From: Clostridium sp. Marseille-P3244
GTDB lineage: Bacteria; Bacillota; Clostridia; Lachnospirales; Lachnospiraceae
Direction of reading: 5' to 3'
DNA length: 64,000 bases
Assembly (NCBI RefSeq): GCF_900120155.1
Contig: NZ_LT635549.1
Span: 620,001-684,000 of the forward strand
Shown here: piece by piece, positions 1-8,609 of the stretch
Layout of the letters: each line of letters opens with the position of its first letter
How positions within the stretch are numbered: position 1 is the first letter of the stretch
Program-made: the position numbers and the translations under genes
The notes under the pieces: model-generated
Database searches by the model: none
The model's input: only the letters and a program-made list of their open reading frames with translations
Told to the model about the DNA's origin: nothing

Positions 1-35
1 TAAAAACTGGACGAATAACTTATGTCAATAACTTA

Positions 36-65
36 TTGAAAAGTCATGAAAAATACAGATATAAT
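36..65 (+). promoter_or_regulatory. Probable sigma-A promoter of the glycerate kinase gene
   Basis: TTGAAA at 36-41 and TATAAT at 60-65 are separated by 18 bases. The next gene starts at 141, leaving an AT-rich leader of about 70 bases with a short GTC...GAC inverted repeat near 78-100. The call rests on sequence match alone. Confidence 0.5.
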
Positions 66-140
66 ATATTGAAATGTCGGATTAAAAATCCAATATGACC
101 AGGAGTTATAGAAATCACATATGATGTAAGGATGGATACG

Positions 141-1277
141 ATGAAATTTTTATTTGCGTCAGATTCTTTTAAGGGATCCCTCTCCTCGCGGAGAACCGCG
201 GAACTGCTCTCACAGGCAGCAGGGGAGGTTTTTCCGGACTGTATGTGCAGTCATGTGGAAGTGGCTGATGGAGGAGAAGGGACGACAGACGCTGTAACAG
301 AGGCAGCCGGGGGCAGCAGGATCTCTGTGAAGGTACATGGGCCGCTCTGGGAAGAAGAGACAGCATTTTTGGGGAAACTGGATGACAAAAGAGCAGTTAT
401 AGAGATGGCGTCCGCGTCAGGTCTGACCCTGATACCGGAGAAACAACGGGATCCCAGGAAGACTACAACATTCGGGACGGGGGAATTGATCCGGGAAGCG
501 CTGGACCGGGGATTTTGCGATATTTCTATCGCCATTGGAGGCTCTGCCACCAATGACGGCGGGATCGGCTGTATGAGAGCGCTGGGTGTCCGTTTTCTGG
601 ATGAGCACGGACGGGAACTGGAAGGGTGCGGAGAAGACCTGATCCGGATCCGCGAGATCGACACGTCAGGATTGGATCCAAGGACGGCCGACTGTACGTT
701 TACTGTGATGTGTGACGTGGTCAACCCGCTCTGCGGAGAGAATGGGGCTACATATACATTCGGGAAACAGAAGGGAGGGACGCTTAAGATTCTGGAAGCG
801 CTGGAAGCGGGAATGCAAAATTACAGAGATCTCCTGATCCGAAAGTTCGGAATCGATATGGACCATGTCCCGGGAGCCGGCGCGGCCGGAGGACTGGGCG
901 CGGCCCTTATGGTATTTCTCAAAGCGTCGCTGAGATCTGGAATTGACACCGTGCTGGATCTGATAGAATTCGACAGGAAATTAGAAGGAGTTTCTCTCGT
1001 GATTACGGGAGAAGGACGGGCAGACTGGCAGTCTGCCTATGGAAAAGTTATAAAAGGCGTGGGACTCCGGTGCAAAGCACATGGGATTCCCGTGGTGGCT
1101 CTTGTGGGGAGCATGGGAAAAGGGGCAGAGGACCTTTTTGAGTATGGGATTGACTCCATGCTGACAACAGTGAACGGGATCATGTCTCTGGAGGAAGCGC
1201 TGGACCGGGCAGAGGAGCTGTACCTGGGCGCGGCCAGGAGGATGTTCCGTATGCTGCAGGCGGGGACTGACCTGTGA
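141..1277 (+). CDS. glxK: Glycerate 2-kinase (GlxK/GarK family)
   Basis: Phosphorylates glycerate to phosphoglycerate with ATP in the cytoplasm, feeding glyoxylate or glycerate carbon into glycolysis. The N-terminus has the family motif ASDSFKGSLSS and a glycine-rich ADGGEGTTDA segment; the middle has AIGGSATNDGG, and the C-terminal half has GAGAAGGLGAAL and ITGEGRADWQS, all typical of the GlxK fold. The length of about 378 residues is normal. I start at ATG 141 because AAGGA at 128-132 sits 8 bases upstream; an in-frame ATG at 132 overlaps that site. It is apparently monocistronic, with its own promoter at 36-65. Its neighbours do not point to a specific pathway. Confidence 0.93.
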   Translation: MKFLFASDSFKGSLSSRRTAELLSQAAGEVFPDCMCSHVEVADGGEGTTDAVTEAAGGSRISVKVHGPLWEEETAFLGKLDDKRAVIEMASASGLTLIPEKQRDPRKTTTFGTGELIREALDRGFCDISIAIGGSATNDGGIGCMRALGVRFLDEHGRELEGCGEDLIRIREIDTSGLDPRTADCTFTVMCDVVNPLCGENGATYTFGKQKGGTLKILEALEAGMQNYRDLLIRKFGIDMDHVPGAGAAGGLGAALMVFLKASLRSGIDTVLDLIEFDRKLEGVSLVITGEGRADWQSAYGKVIKGVGLRCKAHGIPVVALVGSMGKGAEDLFEYGIDSMLTTVNGIMSLEEALDRAEELYLGAARRMFRMLQAGTDL

Positions 1278-1383
1278 AAATACTTGCTTTTTATGGATGC
1301 CGCCTATATACTGTACGTGTATCAAATCAGGGGGAAAGCGGCAGCTGCGGGTATTTTACGGGACATGCCGTTTAAAAGAGAAA

Positions 1384-3246
1384 ATGATCATCAGAAAGCA
1401 AATGAAAAAACAGGGAAGGAAGTCCCTGAAAAAGCACTATATTATTTTTGTGGCGGCCTGCCTGATCTCGGCATTTCTGGCCGCTGAATTCAGTGGATCT
1501 CTGGATTTTCTGACAGCAAGAAATTATGAACAGACCTATACCCAGATCAAGAGCGATCTGATCGGGGAAGGGGATTTTAAAATTAAGACCACGGTAAAAA
1601 GCGTCAGCTGGGAAGACGTGATCCGGATTATGGCAGAACGGGATACGGAAACCGGTAAAGAACTTTCAGAACAGGTCCGGGAGAACGCTGTCGAGCATGC
1701 GGAAAACGGGAATCCCATGTTTGGCCGTACCAGAGGCGTGTTTTCTCATATTGTGAACCAGATCAGCTCCGGCTCCTTTGTAGTGACAGCCGTGGCAGCC
1801 ATTTCATCGATCACGGGTTCTGAAAACCTGGGGATTCTGATTTTGATCCTTCTGGGAGCGCTGGGTCTTCTGACATTCTGGTTTTTTGTGCAGAATACAT
1901 TCGCGGTCGTAATGCGGAGACTGTTCCTGGAAGGCCTGGGGTATGAACGTGTTACGGCACAGCGTTTTCTGTTCCTGCTCAGGATCCGGAAATGGATGAA
2001 AGCCGCCTGGATCATGTTTGTGAAATATATTTTCTATTCGTTGTGGTGTCTGACCATTGTAGGGATTGCGGTAAAACGGTATTCCTATTTTCTTGTGCCC
2101 TACATTGCGGCGGAAAATCCGGACATGAAGGCCTGTCAGGCGATCACCCTTTCCAGGAAGATGATGAAAGGGCATAAATGGGAATGTTTCGTCTTTGAAC
2201 TTTCCTTTATCGGGTGGGAGATCCTGGGATTTGTTACCGTGGGAATCCTTAACATTTTCTATACGAATCCATATAAGACAGCGGCATTTACACAGTATTA
2301 TGCGAAGCTGCGTGCGGAAGCGCTGGAAAAACATCTGCCGGACGCAGATCTTTTGTATGACCGGTATCTATATGAAAAACCGGCAGGGCAGGCTATGGAA
2401 GCGAAGTACGCGGATGTTTTTGCCGCAATGGAAAACGCAAAGACAGGACAGGACAGCATGCCCGGATGGAGAGGATTTCTGGCCAGGAATTTCGGCATTC
2501 TTTTTCTGCCCAGAGAACAAGAGAGAGAATACGAGAAGAGACAGGCAGAGTTTGTCAGACTTTATGAACTCATTGATGACGCGGAAGGAAAAGCTTATCC
2601 GGTGCGGTTCTATCCGCTTCCGGAAGAGAGCCGGCGAAAGCTGGTACAATCCATGAACTATATGCGCCATTATTCTATTTCATCCCTGATCGCCATATTC
2701 TTTGGGTTATCGATCTTCGGCTGGCTGTGGGAGGTCGGAATCGGGCTGGTCACATACGGGGAATTTATCAACCGTGGAGCGCTTCACGGCCCATGGCTTC
2801 CGATCTACGGGTCCGGAGCGGTGCTCATCCTGACCGTGCTGAACCGGCTGCGCAGCAATCCTGCGCTGGAGTTTACGGCTGCTATCATTCTGTGCGGATT
2901 CCTGGAGTATATGACGTCCCTTGTAATGGAGATCGTGACCGGAGGAACAAAATGGTGGGACTACAGCGGGTATTTCCTGAACTTAAACGGCAGGATCTGC
3001 GCCGAAGGGCTGCTGGTGTTCGGCATCGGGGGCCTGGCAATCGTGTATGTGGCAGCACCTGTTATCGATAATCTGCTGGCCAGGTTTGACCGGAAGAAGA
3101 TACGTGTGATTTGTATCGCGCTGCTGATCCTGTTTTTGGCTGATGTGGCATATTCCCAGGTGCATCCCAATGTGGGGAAAGGGGTAACAGACATAAAGGC
3201 GGAAACACGGAGCCGGGAATATCCAAAGAATGAGTACACTTTCTAA
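1384..3246 (+). CDS. DUF975-CmpB fusion integral membrane protein
   Basis: This is a polytopic membrane protein of about 620 residues. The N-terminal half, with several transmembrane segments and a SYFLVPYIAAENP... TYxNPYKTAA pattern, matches the DUF975 family. The C-terminal half from about residue 440 (IAIFFGLSIFGWLWE, LHGPWLPIYGSGA, ICAEGLLVFGIGG) matches the CmpB-type putative ABC-permease family (PF06541). The two families often occur as separate proteins. The start is uncertain: ATG 1384 or ATG 1402 fits the basic MKKQGRKSLKKHY lead into the first membrane helix better than the earlier in-frame codons, but neither has a strong ribosome site. No partner ATPase gene is nearby. Function unknown. 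Confidence 0.75.
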   Translation: MIIRKQMKKQGRKSLKKHYIIFVAACLISAFLAAEFSGSLDFLTARNYEQTYTQIKSDLIGEGDFKIKTTVKSVSWEDVIRIMAERDTETGKELSEQVRENAVEHAENGNPMFGRTRGVFSHIVNQISSGSFVVTAVAAISSITGSENLGILILILLGALGLLTFWFFVQNTFAVVMRRLFLEGLGYERVTAQRFLFLLRIRKWMKAAWIMFVKYIFYSLWCLTIVGIAVKRYSYFLVPYIAAENPDMKACQAITLSRKMMKGHKWECFVFELSFIGWEILGFVTVGILNIFYTNPYKTAAFTQYYAKLRAEALEKHLPDADLLYDRYLYEKPAGQAMEAKYADVFAAMENAKTGQDSMPGWRGFLARNFGILFLPREQEREYEKRQAEFVRLYELIDDAEGKAYPVRFYPLPEESRRKLVQSMNYMRHYSISSLIAIFFGLSIFGWLWEVGIGLVTYGEFINRGALHGPWLPIYGSGAVLILTVLNRLRSNPALEFTAAIILCGFLEYMTSLVMEIVTGGTKWWDYSGYFLNLNGRICAEGLLVFGIGGLAIVYVAAPVIDNLLARFDRKKIRVICIALLILFLADVAYSQVHPNVGKGVTDIKAETRSREYPKNEYTF

Positions 3247-3309
3247 AATATGTGTCATAGGATACCTTCTTTTTTCATGCTATTGTTGAGAAAATGAAGA
3301 GAGGTGCTT

Positions 3310-4044
3310 ATGACTATGAAAATAACGGTTTTGGGAGGGACAGGCTGGCTGGGCGCGGAGATATGCGCTGAAGCGACAGCACGGGGCCATGATGTGACGG
3401 TCGTCTCCCGTCACCCGGATGATATCAGATATACGCTGACGCCGGAACTGGTCTCTTTAAAAGCGGACGCGGCAGATTTAAAACAGCTGGTGGAGGTGAT
3501 GCCGGAAGATACGGACGTATTGGTCAATTCGTTGATTCCCGATCCCTTCCAGCATGATACATTTCCCGGCTGGTGTGAAAATGTGATTGAATGCTGCCGG
3601 CAGAAAGCGATCCCGAGGCTGATCGCCGTGGGAGATTCCTGTGTCTTTCCGGTAGCCCCGGGGAAAAGATTGATGGATACTACTTTTCTGACTCCAATGT
3701 ACAGAGAGTGGTTTGGCGAGCATGTCAATACTCATGAATTGTATTTGAAAGAAAAGGAGATTGTATGGACTGAGATTGCGCCGGCGGCAAAATGTCTGCC
3801 GGACAAACAGTTGAAGCAATATATCGTGGCGGAAGATTCGCTGTGTACCCTGGATCCTGCGGTTGCGCGGCTGCAGACGCCGGATCCGGACCACTATCCT
3901 TTTGCGGACAGCAGCTATATTTCGACGCAGGATTTTGCGTACGCAGTGCTGGATGAGATCGAGCAGAACCGGTATCCCTTCAGTCGGATCTGTGTGGCAT
4001 GGAACAGAAGACATGAGATGTACTGGAAGGGGGAAGAGGCATGA
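3310..4044 (+). CDS. NAD(P)-dependent epimerase/dehydratase-like protein
   Basis: An extended-SDR-type Rossmann protein of about 244 residues. It opens with the nucleotide-binding motif VLGGTGWLGAEI, followed by a basic VVSRHPDD loop that could favour NADP. A classic YxxxK catalytic pair is not obvious, so it may be an atypical SDR. GAGAGG at 3299-3304 supports ATG 3310; ATG 3316 is possible. It overlaps the next gene by four bases (ATGA), which implies translational coupling, and both encode related Rossmann proteins. The substrate cannot be told from sequence. Confidence 0.75.
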   Translation: MTMKITVLGGTGWLGAEICAEATARGHDVTVVSRHPDDIRYTLTPELVSLKADAADLKQLVEVMPEDTDVLVNSLIPDPFQHDTFPGWCENVIECCRQKAIPRLIAVGDSCVFPVAPGKRLMDTTFLTPMYREWFGEHVNTHELYLKEKEIVWTEIAPAAKCLPDKQLKQYIVAEDSLCTLDPAVARLQTPDPDHYPFADSSYISTQDFAYAVLDEIEQNRYPFSRICVAWNRRHEMYWKGEEA

Positions 4045-4718
4045 GAATAGCTATACTGGGAGCCAGTGGACGGGTAGGAAGCAGAATCGCCAAAGAGGCA
4101 CTTATGAGAGGGCATCAGGTGGTGGGGATCGATCTGAATATCAGAGAGGATCTGAAAAGGCAGGTGGAATTCCATAAACTGGATATGGAAGATGTAGAAG
4201 GGGTCGCGGATGCGATCAGGGGGTGTGATGTCTATATCTTTGCTGTTATTCCGGTACTTAAAGGACTGGACAAGATCACTTGCGTAGTACAATGTGCCAT
4301 AGATGCCTGTAAGATGGCGGAGGTTCCAAGGATGATTTATATCTGCGGCGGAGTGTCATCCTGGGTGAGGCCGGGAGTATATATGCTGGATGACCAGAAG
4401 ACACCGGGCCATCGACAGACTCATAAGGCCAATGACGCGATCATAGGAAGTCACGAGGTGGCTTTGGAATATCTGCGAACGGTAAAAGATTTTGACTGGT
4501 GCTGTCAGACCGCGCCGCTCTGGATGGAAGAGAATATGGGCGGAAGGACCGGGAAATACCGAATGGGAACGGAATATCCGGTATTGATCGATCCGGACAA
4601 CAAAGAGATCAGTCTTCAGCAGAACTGCCATATCTCAATGGAAGATTTTGCCGTGTGCATGATCGATGAAGTGGAGCAGAAGCGCCATCACCAATGCAGA
4701 TATACAGTAGGATATTAG
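4041..4718 (+). CDS. NAD(P)H-binding (NmrA/SDR-like) protein
   Basis: A 225-residue Rossmann protein beginning ILGASGRVGSRIAKEA, the glycine-rich nucleotide-binding loop of atypical SDR/NAD(P)H-binding proteins. It lies four bases into the end of the preceding related gene, so the two probably form an enzyme pair and perhaps a heterodimer. The C-terminal segment (SMEDFAVCMIDEVEQ) resembles that of its neighbour (STQDFAYAVLDEIEQ), which suggests an old tandem duplication. A strong terminator follows at 4750. Reaction unknown. Confidence 0.75.
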   Translation: MRIAILGASGRVGSRIAKEALMRGHQVVGIDLNIREDLKRQVEFHKLDMEDVEGVADAIRGCDVYIFAVIPVLKGLDKITCVVQCAIDACKMAEVPRMIYICGGVSSWVRPGVYMLDDQKTPGHRQTHKANDAIIGSHEVALEYLRTVKDFDWCCQTAPLWMEENMGGRTGKYRMGTEYPVLIDPDNKEISLQQNCHISMEDFAVCMIDEVEQKRHHQCRYTVGY

Positions 4719-4749
4719 CGGGGAATATAACAGATAAAGAGAATCCACA

Positions 4750-4775
4750 GGCATCCTTTAAGGATGCCATTTTTT
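4750..4775 (+). terminator. Rho-independent terminator
   Basis: A perfect 7-bp stem, GGCATCC/GGATGCC with a TTTAA loop, is followed by ATTTTTT. It closes the two-gene Rossmann operon and separates it from the sugar-uptake locus. Confidence 0.9.
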
Positions 4776-4877
4776 AGATAGTGTGATATTCTGATAATAT
4801 GGTTTCTGTCTGTGAAAAGCAGAAATTTCGGCAATACTGAAAAAAGAGCAGCAAAAAGGAACGGGCAGGTGAGAACG

Positions 4878-6470
4878 ATGAAGAGTGTACTGATTGCGGA
4901 CGATGAAATTCATGTGAGAAGTTTGCTGAAACATTTGATCCACTGGGATGAGTTTGAACTGATCCTAAAAGGAGAATTCGACAATGCGGAAGATGTAGTC
5001 AGTTTTGTAAAACAGGAAAAGGTGGATATTATTATCACGGATATTATGATGCCGGGGATGAACGGGATCGAAATGATAAAAACCGTCAAAGAAATACAGA
5101 ACCAGTGCAGATTTATACTGATCAGCGGGTACCGGGATTTTGAATTTGCCCAGGCGGCGGTGAAGCTGGGAGTTTCAGATTATATTCTGAAACCATTAAA
5201 TGAGGAAGAGGTGAACACTGTTTTAAAAACGCTTGCTTCTGAAAAAGATGAAAACCAGGAAGAGCTCTACAAAAAGACAGTGCTGCGGCAGAAATTCCGG
5301 GAGATTCTGGAGGGAGAAAGAAAACTGGATGACCTTGGTATGGCGGAAGAAAAATATGGGATGCATTTTGAAAAGGAAGGGGTATTCCGTGTGCTCCTGT
5401 TGGGATTCTGCAGCTGTTCCGAGGAGGAGAACATTGAAAAATGCGCGGGGGAAATCCTGCAGGTGCTGAAAAAGAGCATCCGGGAATTCTGTACGGAACA
5501 GGAGACTTTCCAGGTTTCCAGGCTGCGCTATAATGTTGTGATACAGATCAGAAAAGGGATGGAAGTACAGGTGCTGCGCACGCTGGATACGACTTACCGG
5601 GAGCTGGCGAAAGAAGACAGGAGCTTTACAGCGGCAAATTTTTATCTTGCAGTGGGAAAAGCAGTAGATGATATAAACGAAATAAAGAGCTCAGCCCAGA
5701 GCGCGGCGTTCTTCCTGAGCGGAAGGCTTGTGTGGGGAAAACAGAGAGTGTACGTGGCAGATATCCTTCCCCAGGCAGATCGGCTGCTGGGGGAGAGTAT
5801 TCAGATCGAGCCCGCGGTTATCCGGAGATTTGAGCGTTCAGTGGAGGCTATTGATGAAGCGGGGATTAAAAGTGTGATCCGGCAGGTTTTTGAGGAGTAC
5901 CAGAAGCAGAGCGAACAGAATTTTATGCTGTATTTCTACATGGTATATGAGCTGGGAAACCATCTGGCTCTTGTGCTGAACAGACTGAACATACATCCGC
6001 GAGAGACAAAAGAACTTCAGGCAAGGCTGGAAAAACTGACAGAGAACTGCGACACGATCCAGACGCTCAGATCTGCCGCGGAGAAATTCTGTATTGACAC
6101 GATGAACAAGTATCTGGCAGATAAAAAAGACCATGGCCTCTCCTATGTTCATTTTGCCAGAGAATATATTGAACAACACTATGCGGAGGAAATCACCCTG
6201 AATCTGATCGCGGAAAAAGCGCATGTAAATCCGGCGTATCTCTCTACCATATTCAAAGAAAATACAGGCGTGAATTATTCTGCCTATCTTACATCTGTGC
6301 GCGTGGAGAGGGCTAAGAGACTTCTGGAACAGCTGGATATGAATCTTTCTCAGATCGCGAATGCGGTTGGCTACAGCAGTACACGCTATTTCAGCAGGAC
6401 ATTTGAACAGGAGACGGGGATGAAGCCAAGTGAATACAGAAGGATCTATCTGAGAGAACTGAGAGGATAA
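4878..6470 (+). CDS. AraC-type response regulator (YesN family)
   Basis: A cytoplasmic DNA-binding response regulator of about 530 residues. The N-terminal receiver domain (ADDEIHVRS, phospho-acceptor Asp in DIIITDIMMPGM, conserved Lys in YILKPLN) is followed by a long linker and a C-terminal AraC-type double helix-turn-helix (NLIAEKAHVNPAYLSTIF and ANAVGYSSTRYFSRTF). The start is ATG 4878, which has AGGTGAG just upstream; the longer in-frame extension to 4812 lacks homology. It lies 2 bases before its cognate sensor kinase and upstream of a sugar ABC operon, which it presumably activates. Confidence 0.92.
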   Translation: MKSVLIADDEIHVRSLLKHLIHWDEFELILKGEFDNAEDVVSFVKQEKVDIIITDIMMPGMNGIEMIKTVKEIQNQCRFILISGYRDFEFAQAAVKLGVSDYILKPLNEEEVNTVLKTLASEKDENQEELYKKTVLRQKFREILEGERKLDDLGMAEEKYGMHFEKEGVFRVLLLGFCSCSEEENIEKCAGEILQVLKKSIREFCTEQETFQVSRLRYNVVIQIRKGMEVQVLRTLDTTYRELAKEDRSFTAANFYLAVGKAVDDINEIKSSAQSAAFFLSGRLVWGKQRVYVADILPQADRLLGESIQIEPAVIRRFERSVEAIDEAGIKSVIRQVFEEYQKQSEQNFMLYFYMVYELGNHLALVLNRLNIHPRETKELQARLEKLTENCDTIQTLRSAAEKFCIDTMNKYLADKKDHGLSYVHFAREYIEQHYAEEITLNLIAEKAHVNPAYLSTIFKENTGVNYSAYLTSVRVERAKRLLEQLDMNLSQIANAVGYSSTRYFSRTFEQETGMKPSEYRRIYLRELRG

Positions 6471-6472
6471 AC

Positions 6473-7420
6473 ATGTCGGAAAAAATGAACGTGAAAGAGA
6501 AAAATGACAATACTACGCAGAGGATCCGGCTGCTCTGGCTGTGCGCGGCTGCCGAGGCGCTTGTCACAGCCGCTCTTTTTATGAAAGATCCGGATGTGAT
6601 TACAGCGATCCTTCTTGTGGCATGCTACGGGATTCTTTTTGTAATCATTCGGATCTCAGTAAAAAGTATGCAGCAGATCCGCCAGATTCTTCTGCAGAAA
6701 GCCGAGTCAGAAAAAAAGGCAGTAGAGGCTGAGCTGGAGCAGAAAAGGCAGCATCTTCTGGCACTGGAAAGCCAGATAAACCCCCACTTTCTTTATAATA
6801 CACTGGATACATTCAGAGGGATCGCGCTGGAAGGCGGGAACAGGCAGCTGAGCGATATGATAGAGGCACTGTCGCGGATGTTTAAATACAGCGTAAATTA
6901 TGAGGCAGAAATGGTAACGATCAATGCGGAGCTGGATTATCTCTCCAGGTATATTCAGCTCCAGCAGCTCCGGTTTCCCGGAAGGTTTGTGTATCAGGAG
7001 GATATCAACTGTACGCCGGAGCAGCTTCTGCTGGAGCCCTGCCCCAGATTTGTTTTGCAGCCCATCGTGGAAAACGCTGTCCGGCACGGGCTTAAAGACG
7101 TAAGAAGCGGAGGATGCATAACCGTGGCGATGGAGATCCGCCACGATGATTTTTACATTTTTGTAGAAGATAACGGATGTGGGATGAGTCAGCAGGAGAC
7201 AGCCCGGCTGAATCAAAAGCTGGCAGAAGGAGCAGGAGAGGAATCCGGCCGGAAAGAGAAAATGCGGGAGAGGGGCGGGATCGGACTGTTTAATGTAAAT
7301 AAGAGGATTAAGATGTTTTGTGGAGAGGAGTATGGACTGAAGGTGAGCAGTGTGCCGGATGTGGGAACGCAGGTCTCCATCTGTCTGCCACTCTACGAGG
7401 AAGCACGTACCAGAGTATAA
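6473..7420 (+). CDS. Sensor histidine kinase (YesM/LytS-like His_kinase family)
   Basis: Partner of the AraC-type regulator upstream. The phospho-acceptor motif is ESQINPHFLYNTLD (PF06580 type) and the ATPase domain has FVLQPIVENAVRHG and VEDNGCGM. Two hydrophobic segments near residues 21-63 are followed at once by a coiled stretch (AESEKKAVEAELEQKR), so there is almost no extracellular sensor domain. YesM-type kinases normally have a large one and are around 580 residues, against 315 here. Input may therefore come through the membrane segments or from the adjacent transport system. GAGAGG upstream supports ATG 6473. Confidence 0.9.
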   Translation: MSEKMNVKEKNDNTTQRIRLLWLCAAAEALVTAALFMKDPDVITAILLVACYGILFVIIRISVKSMQQIRQILLQKAESEKKAVEAELEQKRQHLLALESQINPHFLYNTLDTFRGIALEGGNRQLSDMIEALSRMFKYSVNYEAEMVTINAELDYLSRYIQLQQLRFPGRFVYQEDINCTPEQLLLEPCPRFVLQPIVENAVRHGLKDVRSGGCITVAMEIRHDDFYIFVEDNGCGMSQQETARLNQKLAEGAGEESGRKEKMRERGGIGLFNVNKRIKMFCGEEYGLKVSSVPDVGTQVSICLPLYEEARTRV

Positions 7421-7422
7421 AG

Positions 7423-7469
7423 GTCATTGCCGATGCAGAAGAGATTCTGTCCGGCAATGATCTTTTTTT
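7423..7469 (+). terminator. Terminator after the two-component pair
   Basis: TCATTGCCG and CGGCAATGA form a 9-bp stem closed by a partly paired interior, followed by TCTTTTTTT. It starts right after the kinase stop codon, so the ABC operon is probably transcribed from its own promoter within 7470-7560. Confidence 0.85.
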
Positions 7470-7573
7470 ATAAAAAATGTGCCCTTTTTCTAAATATAGA
7501 TACATTATAAGCGGCCTCAGGGAAAGATAAAATTAAGACAGAAAAAAGCTAGAAGAAAGACAGGAGGTACAAA

Positions 7574-8575
7574 ATGAAAAAGAAAAAAATCGCGGGAATC
7601 TTTCTTGCGGCGGCAATGTGTCTTATGGCAGTGACAGGATGTTCATCAGAAAGCCCTGCAGAGGCGGACAATGGAGGAGACAGCAGCAGCGCGGAGGGCA
7701 GTGGCTCCATAGGAATCCTGGTGGTAAGTACGGGATCGCAGTGGTGCAATGATATTATAGATTCGGTGTCCGCGGCGGTGGAGAAAGAGGGGTATGAAGT
7801 GATCGTATCAGATTCCCAGACATCAGCTGACAATGAACTGTCCGGAATGGAAAATCTGATCAACGCAGGATGTGAGGCAATTGTTGTCAATTCCATGAAT
7901 CCGGCCGGACTTGCGGACATTTGCAAGGAAGCACAGGACCAGGGGATCTATATCATCGGCTGGTCGGACCTGCTGGAAAATTATGATGCGCTTGTAGTAG
8001 AAGATCCGGCGGCGGAGGCAGAAATGATCGCGGGGGCTATCACAGATTATATAGACGAAACAGAAAATGAAGGCTGTGAGATGGCTACAATCTGGCTTGC
8101 AGACGCGGCAAATCCGGATACGACAGCAGGTGTTTTCAAAGAAGCGCTGGAAGCAGAATTTGAGGAGACCCTTGTCCAGGGGAAAAATGTAAATATTGTC
8201 AACAGCCAGTATGCGTCTGACACAACAAATGCCATGAATACGGCAGAGGCGATCCTGGCCGCCAATCCGGATGTGAAGGTGATCTTCTGCCAGAGTGATG
8301 AGATGGGTGTGGCAGTAGCGCAGACTCTTGAGAGCAGCGGGATCGGAGCTGATGATATCATGGTATGCGGGCTGGACGGCAGCAGTGAGGCAATCAGTAC
8401 GATCGCGGGAGGCCAGTCTACATTAAGGAGCACTGTCTTTGCGGACACGACGACAGTAGGGACGAAAGTTGGAGAATCGATCTGCAATTATCTGTCCGGT
8501 GGAGAGGCTGAGGATGTAGTGGCGGAGTACGCTCTGGTTAACCGTGAAAACGCATCAGAATACATCACAGAATAA
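7574..8575 (+). CDS. Sugar-binding lipoprotein of an ABC transporter (RbsB-like)
   Basis: Extracellular substrate-binding protein anchored by a lipid. Its N-terminus has a basic start, a hydrophobic core and a lipobox ending VTGCSS with the acceptor Cys near residue 23. A serine/glutamate-rich linker precedes a periplasmic-binding-protein type 1 fold (GILVVSTGSQWCND, ANPDVKVIFCQSDEMGVA, MVCGLDGSSEA) of the ribose/galactose family. An AGGAGG site lies at the ideal distance. It is the first gene of a binding protein, ATPase, permease operon downstream of YesM/YesN-like regulators. The ligand is not predictable from sequence; the GH3 and pgmB genes downstream suggest a glucoside or glucosaminide. 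Confidence 0.92.
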   Translation: MKKKKIAGIFLAAAMCLMAVTGCSSESPAEADNGGDSSSAEGSGSIGILVVSTGSQWCNDIIDSVSAAVEKEGYEVIVSDSQTSADNELSGMENLINAGCEAIVVNSMNPAGLADICKEAQDQGIYIIGWSDLLENYDALVVEDPAAEAEMIAGAITDYIDETENEGCEMATIWLADAANPDTTAGVFKEALEAEFEETLVQGKNVNIVNSQYASDTTNAMNTAEAILAANPDVKVIFCQSDEMGVAVAQTLESSGIGADDIMVCGLDGSSEAISTIAGGQSTLRSTVFADTTTVGTKVGESICNYLSGGEAEDVVAEYALVNRENASEYITE

Positions 8576-8609
8576 AGCAGAAAAACAAGGCGAGGAAAAG
8601 GACAAAATC

